Assembly: GCA_902470095.1 (NCBI GenBank)
Contig: CABRFG010000029.1
Location: 1 to 26,612, forward strand
Direction: 5' to 3'
From: an uncultured Collinsella sp.
Lineage (GTDB): Bacteria > Actinomycetota > Coriobacteriia > Coriobacteriales > Coriobacteriaceae
Length of the DNA: 26,612 nucleotides
Position numbers and translations under genes: made by a program. Of this stretch, positions 9,826 to 17,293 are shown piece by piece; position 1 is the stretch's first letter, and the number at the start of each line of letters is the position of its first letter. The notes under the pieces were generated by a model. The model did not search any database. It was given only the letters and a program-made list of their open reading frames with translations, and was not told the origin of the DNA.

Positions 9826-11031
9826 TTACGCCGAGGGTTCCTGCTGAGTAATGCAGTGGATGTTTCCGCCACCGAAGACGACCTGCTCGGACTGAACGCC
9901 GACGCATTTGTAGACGCCCTCGCCCCAGACCTCGTCGTAGATCTTCTGGAGCGTGTCAATGGCAAGCTGGTCGTTCTCGTCGCCGTACTGCGGGACAATA
10001 ACGCCGTAGTTGGTGACCAGGTAGTTCATGTAGGAGGCGATCAGCGGCTCGTCGGCGACGCGCGGCTCGGCGTTCTCGTCGGCGTCGATGGTATCGCAGG
10101 AAGCCTGGTCCATGAACAGCGGGTTCACGGGCATGCAGAGCTTGTAGACCTTCATCTTGCGGCCCTTGGCGTCAACGGCGTTGGAGAGGGTCTCGTAGAC
10201 AGCGTGGCATTGCTCGTAGAACGGATACTCGGGATCGTCGGTCCAGATGCAGGCCATGACGCCCGGAGCGATGAACGTAGCGACATCATCGATGTGGCCA
10301 TTGGTCTCCTCGGGATCGATGCCCTCCTTGACCCAGATGACCTTCTCGACACCCAGGTAATCCTTGAGGTGCTCGTCCATATAGGCGCGAAGTTCCTCGC
10401 TCCAGGGCTCAAACTTCTTGTGGAACTTGGGCCAGATGGACTCGGGATCCTCTTCCTCCTCCAGAACCGCAGAGCAGGTGCGGCCCGGGGAAAGCAGGCA
10501 CTGGTCGGTCACGACCACGGTGCCTTCGCCGTCGACGGTGATGGAACCGCCCTCGAGGATCATGTCATCGGGACGATAGCGACGGCAGCCGGAAAGCTCA
10601 GCCATCTTAAGGGCGATCTGCTCGTCCTTGTCCCACGGGAAATAGAGGCCGTCAACGAGGCCGCCGTAGGCGTTGAAGTGCCAGTGGTTGGCGCGCTTAT
10701 CGCCCTTGCCGTTGATAACAAAAGTGGCAGCGGTGTCGCGGAACCAAGCGTCGTCGGTGGTCATCTCGATAACGGTGACGTTCTCGTCTTCCTCAAAGGC
10801 GGCCTTGCAGTTGGCGTAGTCGGCCTGGTTGGCGCATATGGTAACCGGGGTGAATTCGGCAATGGCGCGGGCGATGGCGGCATACTGCCTCTGAGCCGGC
10901 TTGGCGCCGTGGGCCCAGGTGTCGGTGCGGTGGGGCCAGCCCATCCACACGCGATCCTGCGGGGCGAATTCAGCGGGCATAAAGAAGCCGTCGGCCTTGG
11001 GGGTGGACTCGGACTCGGTAATCGTGCGCAT
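9826..11031 (-). CDS. aguA: Agmatine deiminase
   Basis: Hydrolyses agmatine to N-carbamoylputrescine and ammonia (guanidine-modifying, peptidylarginine deiminase superfamily). The 401-residue protein has WFRDT (96-100), EGGS (150-153), NGHIDD (234-239) and a terminal GGGNIHC with Cys393. These match the catalytic Asp, Glu, His-x-Asp and Cys of known agmatine deiminases. The start is the ATG at 11031, preceded by GGAGG about 8 nt away. A longer reading to 11196 adds an Arg/Pro-rich stretch unlike any family member. The likely transporter gene lies upstream on the same strand, 284 nt away. Putrescine carbamoyltransferase and carbamate kinase, which complete the energy-yielding pathway, are absent here. 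Confidence 0.92.
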   Translation of the reverse strand: MRTITESESTPKADGFFMPAEFAPQDRVWMGWPHRTDTWAHGAKPAQRQYAAIARAIAEFTPVTICANQADYANCKAAFEEDENVTVIEMTTDDAWFRDTAATFVINGKGDKRANHWHFNAYGGLVDGLYFPWDKDEQIALKMAELSGCRRYRPDDMILEGGSITVDGEGTVVVTDQCLLSPGRTCSAVLEEEEDPESIWPKFHKKFEPWSEELRAYMDEHLKDYLGVEKVIWVKEGIDPEETNGHIDDVATFIAPGVMACIWTDDPEYPFYEQCHAVYETLSNAVDAKGRKMKVYKLCMPVNPLFMDQASCDTIDADENAEPRVADEPLIASYMNYLVTNYGVIVPQYGDENDQLAIDTLQKIYDEVWGEGVYKCVGVQSEQVVFGGGNIHCITQQEPSA

Positions 11032-11060
11032 AAGATTTCCTCCAAATCGAACGATCGCTT

Positions 11061-11083
11061 GCTGCGGGCGAATTACCCGCAGC
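11061..11083 (-). promoter_or_regulatory. Leader hairpin upstream of aguA
   Basis: An 8-bp perfect stem (11061-11068 with 11076-11083) lies 10-20 nt before the aguA ribosome binding site on the minus strand. It may be a leader structure or a terminator for readthrough. The rest of 11084-11315 has GC-rich repeats but no gene or clear promoter. Confidence 0.4.
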
Positions 11084-11315
11084 CTAAAACCAAGAGGTGG
11101 CGGACGCCCGTCCCCCGGCAAAGGTCGGGGCGCACGGCGCCGGTTTTCACGGAGTCGCACCGGCAAGCGACGACGTAACCTGGCGCGCGGAGACAAAACG
11201 CACGAAGGATACGGAAGAGAGATTGGGGCGGGCGGTGGTTACCAGAGCTATCGCTCACACCCACCCCGGGGAATGGTCAAGTGGCGAGGAGGGTTGGAAC
11301 CCCGAATCGGGTGTT

Positions 11316-12755
11316 CTAGTTCTCCTCGGCCTCGGCGGCCTCCTCAGCGAGACGCTGAGCAGCTAGTTCAGGGGTGAGACCCTTGTACTCGGTCTCGCGA
11401 CCCTTAGCACTGACGACGCGGACAACCTCGCCAATAAGCAAGAGCACGATGAAGATAACGATCATCGGGACCTTATCGCCAATCTCATCGACAGAGAACG
11501 GAATCAGCGTTGCAACGATAGCCAGAATCAGCTCGATGCAGGGAATAGCCAGCATGACCTTCATCATGACGCCCTTAAACGGGAACGTAAAGATGCGCGC
11601 ACGGTTAGGGTCGTTCTTACGAAGGTTGAGGAATGCCGGGAACATCGGGATGTAGGTGAGCAGCAAGAATACAACGGAGGTACCGAAGAGCATCCAGAAG
11701 ACACCGTTGGAGATGGCGTCGATGGGAACGAGCTGCAGGCACAGCACCAGGGAGGCGACGATGGCGTTGACCAGGTTGGCGCCGTTGGGCATGTCGTCAT
11801 CCGAGATCATCGAGGCGAAGACCTTGGGCATGTTGCCATGCTCGGCAGCATAACGAGCAACGGAGTTGACGCCGAAGGACCAGGCAGCCATGTTGGCGAA
11901 CAGGGTGATCAGGAAGGCAATGCAGATGACCTTGAAGATCATGGAGTCGCCCACCATGGTCTGGACAGCGTAGATCATGCCGTAGTCGGGATCGATGGAA
12001 TCGGCCGGCACAGCAGCGCCGATGCCAAAGCCAGCGAACAGATAGATCACGGCGATAGACAGGCCGCCGACGATGATAGCCTTGGGGATATCGCGAGCGG
12101 GATCGGCCATATCGTCGGTCATGGTGCAGATGACCTCGAAGCCCATGAAGTTAAAGATGATGATCGACAGGTAGCCGAGCGCGTTGGTGTTGGTGAGCTC
12201 GGGCAGGAAGGTGGCAGCGGACATGTCGTTCGCAAAACCGTTCTCTATGGCGTACCAAATGCCCAAAGCGCCGACAATAACGGCAACGGCAACCTTGATG
12301 ACGGCGCCGCCGTTCAGGACCCACTCGGAGTCGGCAGCCTTGGAGCGACCCATAAGATAGACGATCCACACAAAGGCAAGGTCGATACCAATCTTGGCAA
12401 TCAGATTGAACTCGACGCCAAAGACCATGCCCAAAATGTCAGGGAACATGGTGGCCAGCGAGGCAATCCACAGCGGGTAGTTAACCCAGTAGTAGTACGA
12501 AATGCGGGCACCCCACTTGTCGCCCAGGCCATCGCGTACCCAGTCGTAAATGCCACCCTCACCGTCATAGGTAGTGCCGAGCTCGGCAACAACCATGCCA
12601 TAAGGGAGCAGGAAGGTCAGAATCAGGAAGATCCACCAGAAGAACTGCTGGTTGCCAATGGCAGCAGCAGGTGCGGCGGCCTCGCAAACGAAGACGACGC
12701 AGATGATGGTCGAGATGACCGTCAAGAAGGAAAGCTTTTTCTTTCCGTCGCTCAT
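11316..12755 (-). CDS. APC-superfamily amino acid/polyamine transporter, possible agmatine/putrescine antiporter
   Basis: A 479-residue protein with about 12 hydrophobic helices. Typical APC features are the N-terminal helix region with EAAAPAAAIGNQ, the GEGGIYDWV segment after TM2, and a FNFMGFEV motif in the TM6 region. The C-terminal tail is Glu/Ala-rich (AEEAAEAEEN). AAGGAGC lies 5 nt before the ATG. Its position beside agmatine deiminase suggests agmatine/putrescine exchange (AguD-like), but related transporters carry glutamate/GABA or other amino acids. It is divergent from the LuxR-type gene, which probably controls it. Family is sure; substrate is inferred from context. Confidence 0.88.
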   Translation of the reverse strand: MSDGKKKLSFLTVISTIICVVFVCEAAAPAAAIGNQQFFWWIFLILTFLLPYGMVVAELGTTYDGEGGIYDWVRDGLGDKWGARISYYYWVNYPLWIASLATMFPDILGMVFGVEFNLIAKIGIDLAFVWIVYLMGRSKAADSEWVLNGGAVIKVAVAVIVGALGIWYAIENGFANDMSAATFLPELTNTNALGYLSIIIFNFMGFEVICTMTDDMADPARDIPKAIIVGGLSIAVIYLFAGFGIGAAVPADSIDPDYGMIYAVQTMVGDSMIFKVICIAFLITLFANMAAWSFGVNSVARYAAEHGNMPKVFASMISDDDMPNGANLVNAIVASLVLCLQLVPIDAISNGVFWMLFGTSVVFLLLTYIPMFPAFLNLRKNDPNRARIFTFPFKGVMMKVMLAIPCIELILAIVATLIPFSVDEIGDKVPMIVIFIVLLLIGEVVRVVSAKGRETEYKGLTPELAAQRLAEEAAEAEEN

Positions 12756-12786
12756 GATGAGCTCCTTCGCTCAGTTTTGGACAAAT

Positions 12787-12824
12787 CGAGGCCCTTAAGA
12801 TATTAAGGCAATTGCCGAGCCTCG
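12787..12824. promoter_or_regulatory. Nested palindrome in the transporter/LuxR divergent region
   Basis: CGAGGC (12787-12792) pairs with GCCTCG (12819-12824). Inside it CCTTAA (12793-12798) pairs with TTAAGG (12803-12808) around GATA. It lies 32-69 nt upstream of the transporter start and could be an operator or a leader hairpin. Other short palindromes occur at about 12880-12935. No clear promoter was identified. Confidence 0.4.
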
Positions 12825-12999
12825 GTGAGCGGGCGACAGGAGACGAGCATCCGACGCCCGCAGACGCGCTTTTAGAAGCCTTGAGGCTTAGAGCTGCTCG
12901 AGAGCCTCGAGAGCGGCGCTCTCGCTTGCCGCCTATGCCTCGTCTCGCCGACAGTTCTTTATCTATGGCAGCGGCGTTTTTATTTGCTATGCCTTCGAG

Positions 13000-13821
13000 A
13001 TGACCGAGATTTTCTTTTTTGAATACACGCTGCAAAACCAGAGCTTTCCAGCTAGCGACTATTACTCAATCATCATGCCCGTGATGCGGACCCTTGTGGC
13101 GACCGCTTCACAGGCTTTTATTTGGGCCATTGCCAGGGACTTGCTCGACAAACATTCTAAAAAGCAGTTCGTTATCCCCGTCGTAACGTTTTTGCTGTGC
13201 GAGTCGCTGACTATCGTCGCTGTCCCCTACGGCCCCATGCATCAGTGGCTCTACTACACAATGCGCCAGGTGTTCCTTATCTTTGTGGGGCTGTACATCT
13301 TTTGGACGGCTCATAAAAGTACAAAGGTCGAGTTGAAGGCACGCGTTAACAACCAACGAAAGCACCTGATTATCGGCGCCATCCTGGTCGGGTGCATCGT
13401 TACCGAGGACTTCTACAGCATCCTGGTCGTCCCCATGAGCCTGGCGCCCTCTTGGCTGCAGCTATACCTGTCCGAGCGCAACTTTAGCGAGAACGTCTTT
13501 GCGTGCTACTTTGCGATTCTGCTCATCGCCTACACCTATCACGTGCTTTCGATTCGCATGCAGGAGGCGTCCGAAGAAAAGAACGTCAGCGATCTTGATC
13601 GACACATCGAAGAGCAAATGCCCTCTTATCGCAACGCCTACAAGCTCTCCAACCGCGAAGCCGAGGTTTTGCGTCTGGTAGTGCGGGGCAAGTCGAACCA
13701 AGAGATTGCTGACGAGCTATTCCTTGCCGTGGGCACCGTCAAGGCCCACATCCACAACATCCTGGTCAAAACCGAACAGCAAAACCGCACCACGCTCATC
13801 CTGCATTTTTGGAAACGTTAG
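13000..13821 (+). CDS. Membrane-anchored LuxR-family transcriptional regulator
   Basis: A 273-residue protein with about five membrane helices (near 22-45, 56-76, 84-103, 121-147 and 165-184), then a cytoplasmic LuxR-type helix-turn-helix from residue 206 (LSNREAEVLRLVVRGKSNQEIADEL, then VGTVKAHIHNIL). There is no receiver domain, so the membrane part probably senses the signal directly. Such one-component LuxR proteins are frequent in Coriobacteriia beside transporters they control. It is divergent from the APC transporter with a 244-nt gap. The ATG at 13000 lacks a clear ribosome binding site, and Met26 is a poorer alternative because it cuts into the first helix. Confidence 0.85.
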   Translation: MTEIFFFEYTLQNQSFPASDYYSIIMPVMRTLVATASQAFIWAIARDLLDKHSKKQFVIPVVTFLLCESLTIVAVPYGPMHQWLYYTMRQVFLIFVGLYIFWTAHKSTKVELKARVNNQRKHLIIGAILVGCIVTEDFYSILVVPMSLAPSWLQLYLSERNFSENVFACYFAILLIAYTYHVLSIRMQEASEEKNVSDLDRHIEEQMPSYRNAYKLSNREAEVLRLVVRGKSNQEIADELFLAVGTVKAHIHNILVKTEQQNRTTLILHFWKR

Positions 13822-13828
13822 CCTCCCA

Positions 13829-13876
13829 AAAAGGGACAGGTTTATTCTGGTAGGTTTTATCTGGACAAACGTCAGC
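13829..13876. repeat. Dispersed repeat, copy 2 (inverted relative to 8306-8353)
   Basis: Contains AAAAGGGACAGGTTTATT and GGTTTTATCTGG in the same order as the reverse complement of 8306-8353, with a few substitutions. It lies 8 nt after the LuxR stop codon. In this copy the symmetrical hairpin of copy 1 is mostly lost. Confidence 0.55.
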
Positions 13877-13914
13877 CGCCACGGGGGAGTTGCCTTCCCT
13901 CGTGGCGGTCTTCT
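13876..13914 (+). terminator. Probable terminator after the LuxR gene
   Basis: CCGCCACG (13876-13883) pairs with CGTGGCGG (13901-13908), with further G-C pairing possible inside, followed by TCTTCT. It lies about 55 nt after the stop codon. Confidence 0.6.
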
Positions 13915-13925
13915 AGCAGAAAAAC

Positions 13926-14046
13926 CAAGTGAGTAGGCTTTTTGCAGGAGGCCAAGCACGCCCCAAAACGCCACAGCTCTGACCTGCAGTTTTATAGATC
14001 ATTTGTCGCGATGTGCTCGGCAGGTTCAAAAAAGTCTACTCACTTG
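13926..14046. repeat. 121-bp segment with inverted ends
   Basis: CAAGTGAGTAGGCTTT at 13926-13941 is repeated in inverted form at 14031-14046 (15 of 16 match), and the homology continues into T-rich/A-rich runs. The interior has no gene. It resembles a small palindromic or MITE-like insertion between two terminators. Confidence 0.45.
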
Positions 14047-14068
14047 TATCTGAGACGCACCAGATTGG

Positions 14069-14109
14069 CAAAAACCGCCGCGAAAGGGCCCCTGGTCCCT
14101 TCGCGGCGG
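14069..14109 (-). terminator. Intrinsic terminator of the BceAB-type operon
   Basis: A GC-rich stem (14075-14088 with 14097-14109, one bulged A). On the minus strand it is followed by TTTTTGC. It lies about 40 nt beyond the permease stop. Confidence 0.88.
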
Positions 14110-14147
14110 TCATACGCCTCTGGTTTTGCGACGATTTTGCCCGCTTG

Positions 14148-16370
14148 TTACTCGCTGTAGCGCGTGGCTATGGCAGCTCGCACCATGCCGGTGCTCATGA
14201 GGTAGGTCACCAGGAAGTAGCCACCGTAGGCTGCCAGGAAGATTGCACAGGTGAGGCCCACGGTGCCGCCAATGCTCATATTTCCGAAAATGCTCACCAA
14301 CTCGATGATCACCTTAAGTGCCACAAAGGAGTGCGCCAGGCCCACTGCCAGCGGGAACAGGAAGAATACCGCTTGCTGCGCCATCACCGAATGACGAATC
14401 TGGCGGTCCTCACAGCCGATCTGTGCCAGCACACGATAGCTGCGGCTGCCGTCGGCCACGTTGGAGAGTTGCTGGATCGACAGAATCGCCGCGCATGCAA
14501 CGACCAATACAAAGCCGATGTAGATGGCTAGGTAGCTGATAAGACCGTTCATTTGCGCTGCTTGCGCGTACATCTCGGAGCGTGTGATGAAGGTTCCCCA
14601 CGACCCCGGCTCCTTGCCGTCAACGAGCAGATTGTCGAGCACAGTGTATTTAATACTCTCGTCTGCCTCGGTCGTATCCATCCCCTGTTTGTAGTTAACG
14701 AGCAGGCTACTGGAATACGGCTGCAGATTAAGTTGGGACAACAGCTCGTCGGCAACGACGACGGTACCCGGATTACTGCCCATCGCCGAGTTGGCGATGG
14801 CCGCCGCATCTTCGTCCGACTTATCGGTTGCGGGCTTGAGCGTATGCCCGCCCAAGGTAAGGGCATGGCCGCCAGCCATATACTTGGTGTACAGGTCGAC
14901 CAGCTCGCCGCTCATATCACACGTGAGCAGATACTGGTCGTGACCGATGTGCACCGGCTCCTCGCCCATCATCTGACGCAGTTTGTTGTACTGGCTCGCC
15001 GGCGTCACAAACAGACCCATCGTATCGGCATTGCTACCCCCGAACGCCTTGGGAAGCTTTTCGCCCATGGCCTTGCACATTTCACTTGGAGTCACCGAAG
15101 GATCCGAACCGCCAAGCGGGTAACTCAGATACGAATCGATCTGCACATGCTCACCGGCAACATCGGCAATATTGACCTTCTTGCCGGTCTCGTCGTTGTT
15201 GTCCGCCGACTTGCCCTTACGATCGCCGTGCCATGGATCGCCGTGCCATGCGGAGTACAAATCGACCGTACTATCGGCCAGCACCATGCGATCGGCTTCA
15301 GACGGATTGATGTACTCTTTGTAGTAGTCGAGCGTATCGGGCGTGTAATAGACATACGTCTGTGACACGTCAACAGGGTTATAGCGCTCCAGGTTTTCGT
15401 TCATCACATTGGCAATCGACATACCGCACGTCACCGAGGTGATGGCCAAAAACAGGAGCATCGCGATGACGCCCATCGAAAAGCACACCGTGTTGACCTT
15501 GGCCGCAAGCTGGCGCACGGTAAACATGTTGAGGCCGCGCCAATACACGCCGCGCAGGCTCTGCAGCAGCTTGATGAGCATGCCCGAGAGTCCCCCGAAC
15601 AGGGCAAAGGTGCCCACGGTAACCATAGCGGTCGTAATGCCAAACTGGTTCATGGCCTCTTGCAGCTTGCTGTCCGTCGCGGTTAGCGGGAACCCATCAC
15701 GTAGCAGACGGTAATAGGCCACGCCCACAAGCACCACGCCCACGGCAAAGATGGCAATCGCAATCCAGGGGTTGCGTGTCTTGATGCTCTCGTTGCGACG
15801 CTCGGCACCCATAAGCTCGATGAGTTTGGTACGACGCACGGCGCGAAGGTTCAGCAGTAGCGTGAGCACAAACATTACGAGCATGCAGGCAAGGGTCAGA
15901 TTGAACGCATGCACCGAGAAAAAGAAGTGGAAATTGGCGATCTGCGTCTTAAAGAGCGAGGCCGTAAAGAACGTCATGAGCTGGGAGAGTCCCACACCCA
16001 GCACAATGCCGGCGACAAAGGCCACGACCGAGACAATCACCGTCTCGAGCGCCATGATCGTGGCGACGCGTCCACGCCCCATGCCGAGCACCTGATACAG
16101 GCCAAACTCCTTCTTGCGGCGTTTCATGATGAAGTTATTGGCATACACCATCAAAAAGGCCATGACACCGGCCAAAAAGTACGTCAGGTCGCCGAGCATG
16201 CTGCCCATAACCTGCGCCAAGCCCTTTTCATCGATGCCGGCGATGTCGACCTGCATCGAGATGGTGTTAAAGGCATAGAAGACCGTGACGCCCAGGGTGA
16301 GCGTCAAAAGGTAGACGAGGTAGTCGCGGCCGGCGCGGCGGACGTTACCCCAAGCGAGTTTACAGAGCAT
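14148..16370 (-). CDS. BceB-type ABC transporter permease (FtsX/MacB superfamily)
   Basis: About 740 residues with ten predicted membrane helices and a large extracellular domain of roughly 280 residues (about 325-600) between helices 7 and 8. This is the layout of BceB/VraE permeases that confer resistance to bacitracin and other cell-wall peptides. The N-terminal FtsX-like part contains the MKRRKKEFGLYQVLGMGR segment typical of the family. The ATG at 16370 is preceded by GGTGAGG and overlaps the end of the ATPase gene by 11 nt. A GTG at 16382 would add four residues. The extracellular domain presumably binds the peptide; which one is unknown. No histidine kinase or response regulator gene is next to it. 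Confidence 0.88.
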   Translation of the reverse strand: MLCKLAWGNVRRAGRDYLVYLLTLTLGVTVFYAFNTISMQVDIAGIDEKGLAQVMGSMLGDLTYFLAGVMAFLMVYANNFIMKRRKKEFGLYQVLGMGRGRVATIMALETVIVSVVAFVAGIVLGVGLSQLMTFFTASLFKTQIANFHFFFSVHAFNLTLACMLVMFVLTLLLNLRAVRRTKLIELMGAERRNESIKTRNPWIAIAIFAVGVVLVGVAYYRLLRDGFPLTATDSKLQEAMNQFGITTAMVTVGTFALFGGLSGMLIKLLQSLRGVYWRGLNMFTVRQLAAKVNTVCFSMGVIAMLLFLAITSVTCGMSIANVMNENLERYNPVDVSQTYVYYTPDTLDYYKEYINPSEADRMVLADSTVDLYSAWHGDPWHGDRKGKSADNNDETGKKVNIADVAGEHVQIDSYLSYPLGGSDPSVTPSEMCKAMGEKLPKAFGGSNADTMGLFVTPASQYNKLRQMMGEEPVHIGHDQYLLTCDMSGELVDLYTKYMAGGHALTLGGHTLKPATDKSDEDAAAIANSAMGSNPGTVVVADELLSQLNLQPYSSSLLVNYKQGMDTTEADESIKYTVLDNLLVDGKEPGSWGTFITRSEMYAQAAQMNGLISYLAIYIGFVLVVACAAILSIQQLSNVADGSRSYRVLAQIGCEDRQIRHSVMAQQAVFFLFPLAVGLAHSFVALKVIIELVSIFGNMSIGGTVGLTCAIFLAAYGGYFLVTYLMSTGMVRAAIATRYSE

Positions 16371-17145
16371 CGGAGCCCTCACCGCCCATCATGGCAACGA
16401 CCTCCATAATGCGGTCGAAGAACTCTCGGCGGTCGATGTCGCCGCGGCGCAGCTCGGTGAAGATCTTGCCGTCGCGAATAAACAGCACACGGCTCGTGTA
16501 GCTGGCGGCAAAGCTGTCGTGCGTGACCATGAGCACGGTGGCGCGCAGGCGGCGATTGAGGGACTCCAGGCTCTCGAGCAGCAGGCGGGCGCTCTTGGAA
16601 TCGAGGGCGCCGGTGGGCTCGTCGGCCATGATCATGGTGGGGTCGGTGACGAGCGCGCGAGCCGCGGCAACGCGCTGCTGCTGACCGCCGGACATCTGGT
16701 AGGGATACTTGTCGAGCACCTGGCTGATGGACAGGCGCGCTGCCACATCCTGCACGCGGGTCGAGATCTCTGCCGAGTTTGTGCGGGCGATGGTGAGCGG
16801 CAGGGCGATGTTCTCGCGTGCCGTGAGCGTATCGAGCAGGTTGGAGTCCTGGAAGATAAAGCCGAGCTCCTCGCGGCGGAACTGCGAAAGCTTGGCCTGC
16901 TTCATGCGCGTCACGTCCTGACCGTTAATGCGGATCGTGCCGCTCGTGGCGCTATCGATGGTCGAGACGCAGTTGAGCAACGTCGACTTGCCCGAGCCCG
17001 AAGCGCCCATGATGCCCACGAATTCCCCGCGGTTGACGGTAAAGCTGACGTCGTTGAGCGCGCGGGTCACGTTGCCCAGCGCTCCATATACCTTTTCGAG
17101 ATGTGCGACCTCCAGTACCGGGGTCGCCATGTGCGTGGTTTGCAT
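16360..17145 (-). CDS. BceA-type ABC transporter ATP-binding protein
   Basis: A 261-residue ATPase of the MacB/LolD/BceA group that energises the adjacent permease. Walker A is GASGSGKST at 47-55, the Q-loop is FIFQD, the signature is MSGGQQQR at 151-158, Walker B has Asp175-Glu176 in MADEPTGALD, and the switch is VTHD. AAAGGA lies 8 nt before the ATG. The stop codon overlaps the permease start, so the two are translationally coupled. Its partner's large extracellular domain points to antimicrobial-peptide detoxification, not lipoprotein release. Confidence 0.93.
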   Translation of the reverse strand: MQTTHMATPVLEVAHLEKVYGALGNVTRALNDVSFTVNRGEFVGIMGASGSGKSTLLNCVSTIDSATSGTIRINGQDVTRMKQAKLSQFRREELGFIFQDSNLLDTLTARENIALPLTIARTNSAEISTRVQDVAARLSISQVLDKYPYQMSGGQQQRVAAARALVTDPTMIMADEPTGALDSKSARLLLESLESLNRRLRATVLMVTHDSFAASYTSRVLFIRDGKIFTELRRGDIDRREFFDRIMEVVAMMGGEGSDAL

Positions 17146-17157
17146 ACCGAGTCCTTT

Positions 17158-17191
17158 CTTGCGATTAGTCTACGGCATCTATAGTCGCAAG
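17158..17191. promoter_or_regulatory. Inverted repeat upstream of the BceAB-type operon
   Basis: CTTGCGA (17158-17164) pairs with TCGCAAG (17185-17191), and the similarity extends inward through TTAG/CTAT. It starts 13 nt before the ATPase start codon. It could be an operator for a remote response regulator or a leader hairpin. A second small inverted repeat (CCTTAC/GTAAGG) lies at about 17230-17247 toward the divergent gene. Confidence 0.35.
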
Positions 17192-17293
17192 AAGACGAGT
17201 CGGCTACCATCGATATGGCTTACGCTTGCCTTACCGTTGTGTAAGGTACGGGTAGCTAGCCTGTCACGTGTTGATGTTGAGAGAGGACTCCTG

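Noticed and set aside
9805..11178. A 457-codon plus-strand frame opposite aguA
   Set aside because: Antisense shadow of the high-GC aguA gene; the composition is that of a mirrored coding frame and no motif was recognised.
11032..11196. N-terminal extension of agmatine deiminase
   Set aside because: The added residues are Arg/Pro-rich without homology, and a strong GGAGG ribosome binding site precedes the ATG at 11031.
11270..11315. tRNA-like look of GGAATGGTCAAGTGGCGAGG and the following GGTTGGAACCCCGAATCGGG
   Set aside because: No acceptor stem, anticodon arm or proper length could be assembled from the flanks; similarity is limited to short D-arm-like strings.
16928..17293. Long N-terminal extension of the NUDIX-Vsr protein
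   Set aside because: It overlaps the divergent ATPase gene in antisense and has no homology. The TTG at 17294 with AGAGGA 6 nt upstream begins right at the NUDIX fold.
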